Assembly (NCBI GenBank): GCA_030149595.1
Contig: JASFBI010000060.1
Coordinates: 1 to 8,244 of the forward strand
Origin: Desulfobacterales bacterium
Lineage (GTDB): Bacteria > Desulfobacterota > Desulfobacteria > Desulfobacterales > DAOWNP01
Direction: 5' to 3'
Length of the DNA: 8,244 nt
The notes beneath the pieces were generated by a model. It did no database searches and had not been told where the DNA came from. It saw nothing but the letters and a program-made list of their open reading frames with translations. Positions 1-6,537 of this stretch are shown here, in pieces. The number at the start of each line of letters is the position of its first letter. Position 1 is the stretch's first letter. Both the position numbers and the translations under genes were made by a program.

Positions 1-365
1 GCTGCAATCAGGTGATGTATAGTAATTTCACAGCAAGCAATTAACAGTCAATGTAATCTCTGTACAAAAAAGTCATTACAATACAAAAAAAACAGTACGT
101 CTTATTTGCTGTGAACATAGTCTCAGCTGTATAAACATTTACAGCAGGAATCACTGCTCAAATTTCAAAATGGATTGATTTTATATTATAAATTTATGAT
201 TATATTTTGAGAAATATCAAAAATAATATTACGAGTCAAGGCATTTATCAGCCTGAAAGTTTTAAAAAAGAGATAAAAAAACAGACGTTAAAAAATCTTT
301 TTCTTGCACCAAATTCAAAAAATACATATCCTGCATTATAAATAACGGTCATAGAGCAGAACTGG

Positions 366-397
366 TTGAAGTCAAAGATTTTAGGTTAAAATATAAT
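366..397 (+). promoter_or_regulatory. Weak sigma-70 promoter candidate for pyk
   Basis: A perfect TATAAT lies at 392-397, about 50 bases before the pyk ATG. The best -35-like hexamer, TTGAAG at 366-371, gives a 20-base spacer, which is too long. The overlapping TAAAAT at 387-392 gives a 15-base spacer, which is too short. In DNA this rich in A and T, a TATAAT alone is weak evidence. It would make a leader of roughly 40 bases and could drive pyk and, by read-through, the gsp genes. Confidence 0.25.
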
Positions 398-430
398 TTT
401 GTATTGAGCAACAACTTAAAAGTAGTTTAC

Positions 431-437
431 GGGGAGG
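431..437 (+). promoter_or_regulatory. Strong Shine-Dalgarno site deciding the pyk start
   Basis: GGGGAGG sits eight bases before the ATG at 446, an ideal match and spacing. This places the start at 446 rather than at the in-frame TTG at 404, which would add 14 residues absent from pyruvate kinases. No gsp gene in the window has a comparable site. Confidence 0.85.
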
Positions 438-445
438 TTTTGTAT

Positions 446-1855
446 ATGCCAAAAAAAACCAAAATTATTGCCACTATTTCTAATTTAAACTGTTCTCCTG
501 AGTTTATTGGAAGGCTTTACAAAGCAGGTATGAATGTTGTCAGACTGAACACTGCTCACATGAACCATGAAAATGCCATGGAAGTAATCGAAAATACAAG
601 ACAGATATCTGATAAAATAGGAATTCTTATAGACACCAAGGGTCCTGAAATCAGAACCTGTGACAATGAAACACCTTTGTCTGTAAAATTCGGGGATATT
701 ATAAAAATTAAAGGTGCTCCCGGCGAAAATTCAAAAGATGATATTATCTGTGTTTCCCATGAAAATTTTGTTAAAGATGTTCCTGTGGGCAGCTCCATAC
801 TTATTGATGACGGATATATTGCCCTTGCTGTTATGGATAAAAATGATGAGTTTTTAAGCTGCCATGTGGAAAATGAAGGTGTTATTAATGCCAGAAAAAG
901 TATCAACATCCCTTCGGTTCATGTAAAGCTTCCGGCTTTGAGTGAAAAAGACAAAGGCTTTATTGAATTTGCAGCAGATAATAACCTTGATTTTATTGCC
1001 CACTCTTTTGTAAGAAATAAAAATGATGCCATTGCCGTTCAAAAGATTTTAGACAAAAAAAAATCTCGCATAAAAATCATTGCAAAAATTGAAAATTCAG
1101 CTGGTGTTGAAAATCTTTCTGAAATTCTTGAGCATACCTATGGGGTAATGATTGCAAGAGGTGACCTCGCTGTTGAAATTCCAACCGAGCAAATCCCGTT
1201 GATCCAAAAACAGATTATATTGACCTGTATTGAAAAAAGAAAAATAGTTATTGTTGCGACCCAAATGCTGCACTCCATGATTGAATCCCCCAGACCTACC
1301 AGAGCAGAGGTTTCCGATGTAGCCAATGCCTGTTTAGACCATACAGATGCCCTCATGCTTTCCGGAGAGACAGCCAGTGGAAAATATCCTGAAATGGCTG
1401 TTTTAACCATGGCAAAAATTGCTCAGGAAGTAGAAAACAAAAAAAACAGTTTTATTAATACCCCGTATACCTCTAAAGACAAAGTCACAGGCTATCTTGC
1501 CAAAGCTGCTGTTAAAGCCTCTTTTAGACTGGGTACAAAAGCCATTGTTGCAGATTCCTTATCAGGAAAAACAATTCTTGCCATTGCAGCTTACAGAGGA
1601 AACACTCCCGTATATGCTCAAGTTTATAACAGACGGGTAATGCGGCAGCTCTCTTTATCCTTTGGAGTATTTGCAGATTATATCACCTTAGATACCAACA
1701 CAACAGCACCTTTGAAAAAATCCATACAAAAATTATTAAATGAGAAACAGTTTAAAGAAAATGACTTGATTATTGTTCTTGCAGGCAGTTTTGGCGTTAA
1801 ACATGGAGCCTCTTATATTGAAATAAGTGCTGCCGGCAGCTTTAAGGATAAATAG
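446..1855 (+). CDS. pyk: Pyruvate kinase
   Basis: A 469-residue pyruvate kinase, the normal bacterial length. It catalyses phosphoenolpyruvate + ADP to pyruvate + ATP, the last step of glycolysis, in the cytoplasm. The A domain opens with KTKIIATIS. The GPEIRT motif (66-71) carries Glu68, the residue typical of K+-dependent enzymes where K+-independent ones have Lys. The B domain spans roughly 75-160. The signature IKIIAKIENSAGV (209-221) holds catalytic Lys214 and metal ligand Glu216. RGDLAVEIP (238-246) holds metal ligand Asp240, and ATQMLHSMI...PTRAEVSDVANA (271-295) and MLSGETASG (304-312) follow. The allosteric C domain begins near 345. Oddly, the usual N-x-S-H is N-T-A-H (35-38), replacing a Ser that coordinates K+ in the rabbit enzyme. 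The ATG was chosen over an upstream TTG because of the GGGGAGG site. The next gene, gspH, starts 58 bases downstream with no visible terminator. Family assignment is certain; pykF- or pykA-type regulation cannot be read from sequence. Confidence 0.97.
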   Translation: MPKKTKIIATISNLNCSPEFIGRLYKAGMNVVRLNTAHMNHENAMEVIENTRQISDKIGILIDTKGPEIRTCDNETPLSVKFGDIIKIKGAPGENSKDDIICVSHENFVKDVPVGSSILIDDGYIALAVMDKNDEFLSCHVENEGVINARKSINIPSVHVKLPALSEKDKGFIEFAADNNLDFIAHSFVRNKNDAIAVQKILDKKKSRIKIIAKIENSAGVENLSEILEHTYGVMIARGDLAVEIPTEQIPLIQKQIILTCIEKRKIVIVATQMLHSMIESPRPTRAEVSDVANACLDHTDALMLSGETASGKYPEMAVLTMAKIAQEVENKKNSFINTPYTSKDKVTGYLAKAAVKASFRLGTKAIVADSLSGKTILAIAAYRGNTPVYAQVYNRRVMRQLSLSFGVFADYITLDTNTTAPLKKSIQKLLNEKQFKENDLIIVLAGSFGVKHGASYIEISAAGSFKDK

Positions 1856-1913
1856 ACCAGGCAGACTGTTTGAAAAAAACTGATTTACCAAAAATTATTT
1901 TAAAAAGCTATAG

Positions 1914-2417
1914 ATGAATAAAAAAAACTGCAAATATACACACGGCTTTACCCTTATAGAACTTATACTTGTAATTTTTTTACTGTCCCTTACTCTTTAT
2001 TTTGCAATACCAAATTTCTCTAAAACAATTTTACTTGACAGTTTTGAAAAAACCGAAAATTTTATTATACTAACTGTAAAAAATCTTAAAGAAAAATCCA
2101 TTAAATATAACAGACAGTACCAAATGGTTATAGATATAGATCAGGATAAAATTTGGACTATTCATAAACAGATGGATGAAAAAAAAATAGAGTCTGCCAT
2201 GAAAAATGCATTTACAATACCTGATGACTTAGACATAATTGCAGTTGATTTTTTTGGAAACAATAAAATCACAGCAGAACAGACTCAAATTGTATTTTAT
2301 AAAAAAGGGTACAGCAACTATGCAGCAATTATAATAAAAAACAACAGGCAAAAGACAAAAACTTTAATTATCGAACCTTTTTTATACTCTGTAAAAATTA
2401 TGGAGGATACCTATTAA
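1914..2417 (+). CDS. gspH: T2SS minor pseudopilin GspH
   Basis: A 167-residue type IV-pilin-like protein. A short basic leader (1-11) ends in the prepilin peptidase site G11|FTLIE, with Glu at +5 of the mature protein. The hydrophobic N-terminal helix (12-34, rich in I, L and V) serves as membrane anchor and later packs in the pseudopilus. The globular part has the GspH/FimT pattern: a charged helix NLKEKSIKYNRQYQMVIDID (57-76), then FYKKGYSNYAAIII (128-141) and a terminal TLIIEPFLYSVKI (150-162). GspH is the minor pseudopilin between the GspG shaft and the I-J-K tip. It leads the gsp run here, and its position before gspI and gspJ supports H over G; a GspG would be more conserved and have a C-terminal calcium site. 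The only ATG is used, and no Shine-Dalgarno sequence is visible, so translation may depend on read-through from pyk. Confident as a GspH-type pseudopilin, slightly less so for the letter. Confidence 0.85.
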   Translation: MNKKNCKYTHGFTLIELILVIFLLSLTLYFAIPNFSKTILLDSFEKTENFIILTVKNLKEKSIKYNRQYQMVIDIDQDKIWTIHKQMDEKKIESAMKNAFTIPDDLDIIAVDFFGNNKITAEQTQIVFYKKGYSNYAAIIIKNNRQKTKTLIIEPFLYSVKIMEDTY

Positions 2418-2453
2418 AACTGATTTTTAAATTATTTTTTCTTTCTTGTTTTT

Positions 2454-2870
2454 ATGAATTTTACCGGATATTTTAACCAAATGCTTTCTGATATAAAAAA
2501 AAAAATAGATGGGTTTACACTACTTGAAGTCATGATATCTCTATCTATAATAGCCATAGCACTTACTGCTGTTTTTAAAATGCATTCACAATCCTTAAGC
2601 ATGAATTTTTCCACTGATTTTTACACAATAGCTCCCATGCTTGCGAAAAAAAAAATGGTTGAAGCAAAATTTATAATAGATGACACACACAGAGATTTTT
2701 CAGGAGATTTCCCAGATTCATTCCCTGAATACAAATGGAATATCAAAGTAAAAGATACAGAATACGAATATCTTGGCAATGCAGGTGAAAATTTCAAACA
2801 GGTTGATGTAACGATTACTCGTAAAAAAAACAACATGGAATATAGTCTCAGGCAATACTCTTTTTATTAA
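2454..2870 (+). CDS. gspI: T2SS minor pseudopilin GspI
   Basis: A 138-residue pseudopilin. The leader ends in KKKIDG20|FTLLEVMISLSIIAIALTAVF, the prepilin peptidase site and hydrophobic helix characteristic of GspI (FTLLEVM). The downstream part fits the short GspI fold: helix 45-75 with PMLAKKKMVEAKF, then strands EYKWNIKVKDTEYE (92-105) and FKQVDVTITRKKNNMEYSL (114-132). GspI forms the pseudopilus tip complex with GspJ and GspK and nucleates fibre assembly. The gene starts 36 bases after gspH and ends 9 bases before gspJ. Neither the ATG at 2454 nor the in-frame ATG at 2481 has a recognisable ribosome binding site. The first gives a 20-residue leader and the second an 11-residue leader, so the start is uncertain. 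An A tract of 11 (2495-2505) codes for the Lys residues just before the cleavage site, and a tract of 10 (2646-2655) lies in the body. The reading frame is intact. Confidence 0.88.
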   Translation: MNFTGYFNQMLSDIKKKIDGFTLLEVMISLSIIAIALTAVFKMHSQSLSMNFSTDFYTIAPMLAKKKMVEAKFIIDDTHRDFSGDFPDSFPEYKWNIKVKDTEYEYLGNAGENFKQVDVTITRKKNNMEYSLRQYSFY

Positions 2871-2879
2871 AAAATTATA

Positions 2880-3614
2880 ATGCTTTTAAAATTTAAATTA
2901 AACAAACAAACAAAAAATCATATCAGCAATAAACATAAAAACGGTTTTACATTAATTGAAGTACTGATCTCCATATCTATTTTTGCCATTATGGCAACAA
3001 CCCTTTACAGCTCTTTCAATCTGATTAGTTCAAAGTCCGATTACATTACCCTGCGTACTAATAATACTGTCATGGCAAAAAACTGTATCTGGCAAATTAC
3101 AGAGGACCTTTCATCTGTTTATGTTACATCTTCATATCAATACAGACCACCCGAAAACAGTGAAAGAAGTGACCCATATAAAATATTTTCAGAAATAGAA
3201 TCAGGCAGGGACTCTGAATTTCACACACTTTTTTTCGCCTCAATGCGGCACATTGCTATTAACAAAAAATCCGAAGATAAAATAACAAATATTACATACT
3301 ACGTAGATGATGATCCAGATGGAGGCTTTTTATTAAAACGCAGAGATGCACCTGACGGTAAAAAAGAATTTTTGGAAAAAAAGCCCGATCCTGTTTTATG
3401 TAAAAACATAAAATCCATAAAATTTACTTTTTTTGATAATAAAGGAGACACCTCGGATTTCTGGGATTCAGACTCTGAAGGTTTTGGATATTCAACTCCA
3501 TCTGCTGTTGGAATAAAACTTGAATTACAAAGCAGATTGTCAACAGTATATAGTTTTGAAACAACAGTCGAATTAAAATCCATTCGGCATAAAAAAGACC
3601 AGTCATATAAGTAG
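2880..3614 (+). CDS. gspJ: T2SS minor pseudopilin GspJ
   Basis: A 244-residue pseudopilin. A 22-residue basic leader ends in N21-G22|FTLIEVLISISIFAIMATTLYSSF, the prepilin peptidase site and hydrophobic helix. Family features follow: the helix MAKNCIWQITEDLSSV (65-80), ITYYVDDDPDGGFLLKRRDAP (138-158), which matches the usual ITYYLxxDxxGxLLRR pattern, and IKFTFFDNKGD...FWDSDSEGFGYSTPSAVGIKLEL (180-216), which matches the tyrosine/aspartate, W-D-S and P-x-A-V elements of GspJ. GspJ joins GspI and GspK in the tip complex. The ATG overlaps no neighbour and lacks a Shine-Dalgarno sequence; an in-frame upstream start is not evident. The TAG stop (3612-3614) coincides with the outer end of the inverted-repeat element that fills the spacer to gspK, so the last base or bases of the gene may come from that insertion. 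Identity is firm. Confidence 0.9.
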   Translation: MLLKFKLNKQTKNHISNKHKNGFTLIEVLISISIFAIMATTLYSSFNLISSKSDYITLRTNNTVMAKNCIWQITEDLSSVYVTSSYQYRPPENSERSDPYKIFSEIESGRDSEFHTLFFASMRHIAINKKSEDKITNITYYVDDDPDGGFLLKRRDAPDGKKEFLEKKPDPVLCKNIKSIKFTFFDNKGDTSDFWDSDSEGFGYSTPSAVGIKLELQSRLSTVYSFETTVELKSIRHKKDQSYK

Positions 3615-3756
3615 TGCGTGAACGAAAAGTTGAAATTTTTTTCAAGTACAAGGCGGGTGCAAATTTTAACCGAAGGAATACATTGAGTATTTTGAGGATT
3701 AAAATTTAAGCCCAACGCCGTAATTGGAAAAAATGGCGGTTTTCGTTCGGGTACTA
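3612..3756. repeat. MITE-like imperfect palindromic element
   Basis: A 145-base imperfect palindrome centred on position 3684. Its ends are TAGTGCGTGAACGAAAA (3612-3628) and, read on the minus strand from 3756, TAGTACCCGAACGAAAA: 14 of 17 bases match. Inside, aaattttaa (3661-3669) mirrors ttaaaattt (3699-3707), aatac (3677-3681) mirrors gtatt (3687-3691), and the G-rich 3652-3657 faces the C-rich 3711-3719. There is no open reading frame of note. The outermost TA on both sides could be a TA target duplication, as made by IS630/Tc1-type transposases. As RNA the whole stretch could fold into a long bulged hairpin between gspJ and gspK, which might affect message stability or relative expression. 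Palindrome and ends are seen directly; the mobile origin is inference. Confidence 0.75.
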
Positions 3757-3806
3757 AATAACTAAATTATAGGATTGATCTTAGCACAGCTGGGGAAACG
3801 CTATCT

Positions 3807-4877
3807 ATGTATAAAATAATTTCCAATAACAGAGGTATTGCCCTGATTCTCACAATATCTGTAATTTCACTTTTGGTTATAATCAGTCTGGGACTGAACA
3901 AAAGCCTCCGTTTTGCCTTAACTTCAGCTGCATCTACAAAAGATAGAATAACCTTGTACCATATGGCATCATCCGGTATTTATGCCGGCATAACAATTTT
4001 AATAAAAGATAAATATGATTCTGAAATTGACTCTATTACCGAGGATTGGGCAGACAATAAAAAAGTTGCCGAGCTGGTGGATATGATGGTTTTTGAAAAT
4101 GGCAAGGTTACTGTAAATATCGTTGATGAACTTGGAAAACTTCAAATAAACGCCCTGGTAAAATACCCTGAAACAAAAAAATTTAATGAATCACAAAAAA
4201 TTTTATGGGACAGATTCCTCAGCCGGCTCATGGAAAATGATGAATCCATTGATGCCATAACACCTACTGACATATTAAACTCTGTAAAGGATTGGTTAGA
4301 TAACAATGATGACGATGCTACCACTGGTTTCAGCGGTGCTGAATCAGATTATTATGCAGAACTTGAGCCGCCCTACCTGTGTAAAAACGGACCCTTTTCT
4401 TACCCTGAAGAGATATTTCTGGTAAAAAACATATCCCGCGATCTTTTTAAAACAGTTGGTGGAATTGGGACTATTTTAGATTTTATTACAACATACGGCA
4501 TGACAGATTCAGATGGAAACAAATTCATGTTCAAAGGCAATATAAACATCAACACAGCTTCCATTCCTGTAATTGCGTCTCTTCTTCCCTTGGAAAATCA
4601 AGATCTTGCACCTGATATTTATGATTACAGAATTGAAAAATCAGACAATGTGTTTGTCCATGACTTAAAAAATATAACCTGGTATAAAGATGTACCCGGC
4701 TGCATTGACTTAAAGATCGACAAAAACCTCATCACACTTTCAAGTGATTTTTTTACAATTAAATCAACAGCTGTATTGGATAATATGAATGTTACAATAA
4801 CCGCAGTTATAAAAAGAGAAAAAAACAGAGATACCAAAAAAACAGAGGCCCGAATTATCAGCTGGAAAACAGATTAA
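3807..4877 (+). CDS. gspK: T2SS minor pseudopilin GspK (tip)
   Basis: A 356-residue GspK, the large pseudopilin that caps the pseudopilus. A 10-residue leader ends in R9-G10|IALILTISVISLLVIISLGL. Mature position 5 is Leu rather than Glu, as expected for GspK, which sits at the tip with no subunit above it. VTVNIVDELGKLQINALV (101-118) is the family's D-E-x-G-x-x-N-x-N segment. The large alpha domain follows, with VKDWLDNNDDDATTGFSGAESDYY (160-183), the Asp/Glu-rich segment that in GspK binds calcium, then PPYLCKNGPF (188-197). GNININTASIPVIASLLP (244-261) is the conserved N-x-N-T-A-x-x-x-x-L motif of the helix-hairpin-helix-like region. GGGGA at 3792-3796, about ten bases before the ATG, is a moderate ribosome binding site, the best among the gsp genes. 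The gene follows the MITE-like element and precedes gspL. Identity is firm. Confidence 0.93.
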   Translation: MYKIISNNRGIALILTISVISLLVIISLGLNKSLRFALTSAASTKDRITLYHMASSGIYAGITILIKDKYDSEIDSITEDWADNKKVAELVDMMVFENGKVTVNIVDELGKLQINALVKYPETKKFNESQKILWDRFLSRLMENDESIDAITPTDILNSVKDWLDNNDDDATTGFSGAESDYYAELEPPYLCKNGPFSYPEEIFLVKNISRDLFKTVGGIGTILDFITTYGMTDSDGNKFMFKGNININTASIPVIASLLPLENQDLAPDIYDYRIEKSDNVFVHDLKNITWYKDVPGCIDLKIDKNLITLSSDFFTIKSTAVLDNMNVTITAVIKREKNRDTKKTEARIISWKTD

Positions 4878-4894
4878 ATTCAAACTTTTAGCGA

Positions 4895-4923
4895 TTGACA
4901 AATTACTCAGCATAACTTATTTA
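4895..4923 (+). promoter_or_regulatory. Candidate internal promoter ahead of gspL
   Basis: A perfect TTGACA at 4895-4900 is followed, after a 17-base spacer, by TATTTA at 4918-4923, which matches only the first three bases of TATAAT. It lies in the 128-base gap between gspK and gspL, the second-longest gap in the run without a repeat insertion to explain it. It could give the platform genes gspL-gspM-gspN-gspC their own transcription. The weak -10 keeps this tentative. Confidence 0.35.
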
Positions 4924-5005
4924 ACATACTAAAAATAAAACATTTATATTATAAATCTAAATATAAAAAACACACTTGAATTTAAGATAAAAAAGCTGGT
5001 GTTAT

Positions 5006-6466
5006 ATGGGAAAAAAAATTATAGGCATTGATATCAGACATGATGCAGTTACAGCAGTTCTTGTGGAATGCAGTATTAAGGAGAATGTTTTATCAGCATA
5101 TGTCCGTGTCCCCATTAACCTTGAAAACAAAGATAATTTTCATAAAAAAATCACAGACACTCTTTTAAAAGTATCTGAAAAAATAGATTTTAATGAAGCA
5201 GTTTGTGTGGTTTCATATCCTTTGGAAGATGTTTACATTCACAACTTAAGACTCCCGTTTACAAACAGAAATAAAATTTTACAGATTTTACCCTTTGAAC
5301 TTGAATCCTCACTTCCTTTTCCTGCTGATAATTTGACTCTGGCATTTGATCTTTATGATAAATTTACAAAGGATCCAAAATTCTCAGATATTATTGTTGC
5401 CTGTATAAAAAACAGTACTCTATCTGATCTATTAACTGTTTTATCAACAAAAAATATTGATCCTGACATATTAACCTTAAACGGTTATGGAACAGCACTG
5501 TATATTTCAAAAAACCATGCATTAAAAAACAGCTGGATGTATATAGATATTTACCAGAACAACAGCCAGATTTTTGCTGGATTTGCAGACTCTATATATC
5601 TCATAAGAACCTTTAAAAACAATATAACTTCAAACACACTGGAAAAAACCCTTGCCGTAAATATTAAACGAACTATTGCCGCTGCTTCCGAATTATATGA
5701 CATAGAAGAAGCACCTGAAACAATTTTTTTATCGGGGGGAGGCCTTATAAAACCTGATTTTGAACAAAATTTATCAAAGCTTCTTGATATACCCGTAAAC
5801 ATCATAAATTTATTAGATAAATCCGGTCTTTTTTATGACATGACTGTTAAACACGGATGGGACAACAGATATTTTGACAATGCACTTGCCCTTGCTTTGA
5901 TGAAAATTAAAGATCAGGGCAATTTAAATTTTAGAAGGGGTGAGTTTGCCAAAAAGAAAAAATGGCTGCAATATAAAAAAGATTTTTTAAAAACAGGTTC
6001 TATTTTTCTAATTATACTGTTTCTCTGTTCATTAAACTTCTTTGTTAAACTCTACGATCTAAATAATAAAATAGGCCAGGTAAACGTTAAAATACATTCG
6101 GTTTTCAAATCTGCTTTCCCTAAAACCAAAAAAATTTTCAACCCCTTTTTACAAATGAAAGCAAATGTATTAGAAACTAAAAAAAACAAGCTTTTATTTA
6201 CTGACGGGGAAAGTACAATAAAAGTCATTGATGTTTTAAGTGAGATTAGCAGAGTTGTTTCTACCAAGGAAAATATTATACTTACAAATTTTGTATTCAA
6301 TCAGGCAAACGTTGTAGTATCCGGAGATACTCTTACATTTAAATCCGTAGATAATGTAAAGCTGTCACTGGAAAAATCCGATCTGTTTGCAAATGTTACA
6401 ATCAACTATGCCAACATGTCAAAATACCAGAACAAGATAAAATTTAAATTAAAAATTGATCTTTAA
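5006..6466 (+). CDS. gspL: T2SS assembly platform protein GspL (PilM-like)
   Basis: A 486-residue bitopic inner-membrane protein, longer than the roughly 400 residues of gammaproteobacterial GspL. The cytoplasmic part (about 1-325) has the actin-like fold shared with PilM: MGKKIIGIDIRHDAVTAV at the start, LPFELESSLPFP (95-106), where PilM/GspL proteins bind their partner, SWMYIDIY (176-183) and FLSGGGLIKPDF (241-252). NFRRGEFA (308-315), typical of GspL just before the membrane, precedes a basic stretch (KKKK, 316-319) and one membrane helix at about 331-349. The periplasmic part (350-486) contains a coil-like stretch and a ferredoxin-like tail. GspL recruits the ATPase GspE and pairs with GspM. 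The first nucleotide-binding loop reads IDIRHD instead of the Gly/Ser-rich loop of ATP-binding relatives, so nucleotide binding is doubtful. A plain PilM is unlikely because PilM lacks the membrane and periplasmic parts and the neighbours are gspK and gspM. The ATG at 5006 has only a weak GGTG before it. Confidence 0.88.
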   Translation: MGKKIIGIDIRHDAVTAVLVECSIKENVLSAYVRVPINLENKDNFHKKITDTLLKVSEKIDFNEAVCVVSYPLEDVYIHNLRLPFTNRNKILQILPFELESSLPFPADNLTLAFDLYDKFTKDPKFSDIIVACIKNSTLSDLLTVLSTKNIDPDILTLNGYGTALYISKNHALKNSWMYIDIYQNNSQIFAGFADSIYLIRTFKNNITSNTLEKTLAVNIKRTIAAASELYDIEEAPETIFLSGGGLIKPDFEQNLSKLLDIPVNIINLLDKSGLFYDMTVKHGWDNRYFDNALALALMKIKDQGNLNFRRGEFAKKKKWLQYKKDFLKTGSIFLIILFLCSLNFFVKLYDLNNKIGQVNVKIHSVFKSAFPKTKKIFNPFLQMKANVLETKKNKLLFTDGESTIKVIDVLSEISRVVSTKENIILTNFVFNQANVVVSGDTLTFKSVDNVKLSLEKSDLFANVTINYANMSKYQNKIKFKLKIDL

Positions 6467-6486
6467 ATTATTTTATATGAAACTCC

Positions 6487-6535
6487 GTCCAACAAACCGT
6501 AATCATGAGAGTTTCAATTTTCGTTGTGGCAGATA
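6487..6535. repeat. Possible decayed copy of the MITE-like element
   Basis: This part of the gspL-gspM spacer repeats the right arm of the element at 3612-3756. CCAAC then CCGTAAT (6489-6503), a 14-base gap and TTTTCGTT (6518-6525) followed by a GTGG corresponds to CCAAC, CCGTAAT (3712-3724), a 15-base gap and TTTTCGTT (3740-3747) followed by CGGG. The outer end has lost the clean CTA terminus, and no left arm is recognisable. An internal inverted repeat, tgaaactc (6478-6485) with gagtttca (6508-6515), may be a separate hairpin or part of a divergent family member. Confidence 0.45.
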
Positions 6536-6537
6536 GT

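Larger units (their letters stand above)
1..445. other. Gene-free A/T-rich region upstream of pyk
   Basis: I see no supportable gene here on either strand. The first 160 bases contain several CAGC/GCTG words and two inverted repeats: ttcacagcaa at 27-36 with its exact complement ttgctgtgaa at 106-115, and gctgta at 126-131 with tacagc at 140-145 (8-base loop). The second could be a weak hairpin, but no T tract follows it, so I do not call a terminator. Positions 207-341 form a 44-codon open stretch starting at TTG, and the pyk frame is also open from 257 to 445. Neither has an ATG or a ribosome binding site, and neither peptide resembles a family I know. They may be remnants of decayed coding DNA or chance openings in A/T-rich sequence. 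Confidence 0.6.

Noticed and set aside
1..160. CRISPR array, tRNA or riboswitch suggested by repeated CAGC words
   Set aside because: The words are irregularly spaced and short, with no repeat-spacer periodicity, no cloverleaf and no recognisable aptamer core.
404..445. TTG-initiated 14-residue N-terminal extension of pyruvate kinase
   Set aside because: The ATG at 446 has an ideal GGGGAGG site eight bases upstream and gives the standard PKKTKIIATI start; the TTG has no ribosome binding site.
556..1410. Minus-strand open frames opposite pyk
   Set aside because: They are antisense to a clearly conserved enzyme, have no ribosome binding sites and their peptides show no domain-like pattern.
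1856..1913. Intrinsic terminator after pyk
   Set aside because: No stable GC stem followed by a T tract is present; only A-rich sequence.
2432..2836. Minus-strand open frames opposite gspI
   Set aside because: Shadows of a real pseudopilin gene; their hydrophobic stretches come from complementing A/T-rich codons.
3299..3715. 138-residue minus-strand open frame running through the repeat element into gspJ
   Set aside because: It begins in the palindrome and ends inside gspJ, with low-complexity Ser/Phe/Lys content; no initiation signal. The palindrome explains the openness on both strands.
3612..3756. Rho-independent terminator between gspJ and gspK
   Set aside because: The hairpin is far larger than a terminator, has mobile-element-like ends and is not followed by a T tract; the gspK open frame continues the operon.
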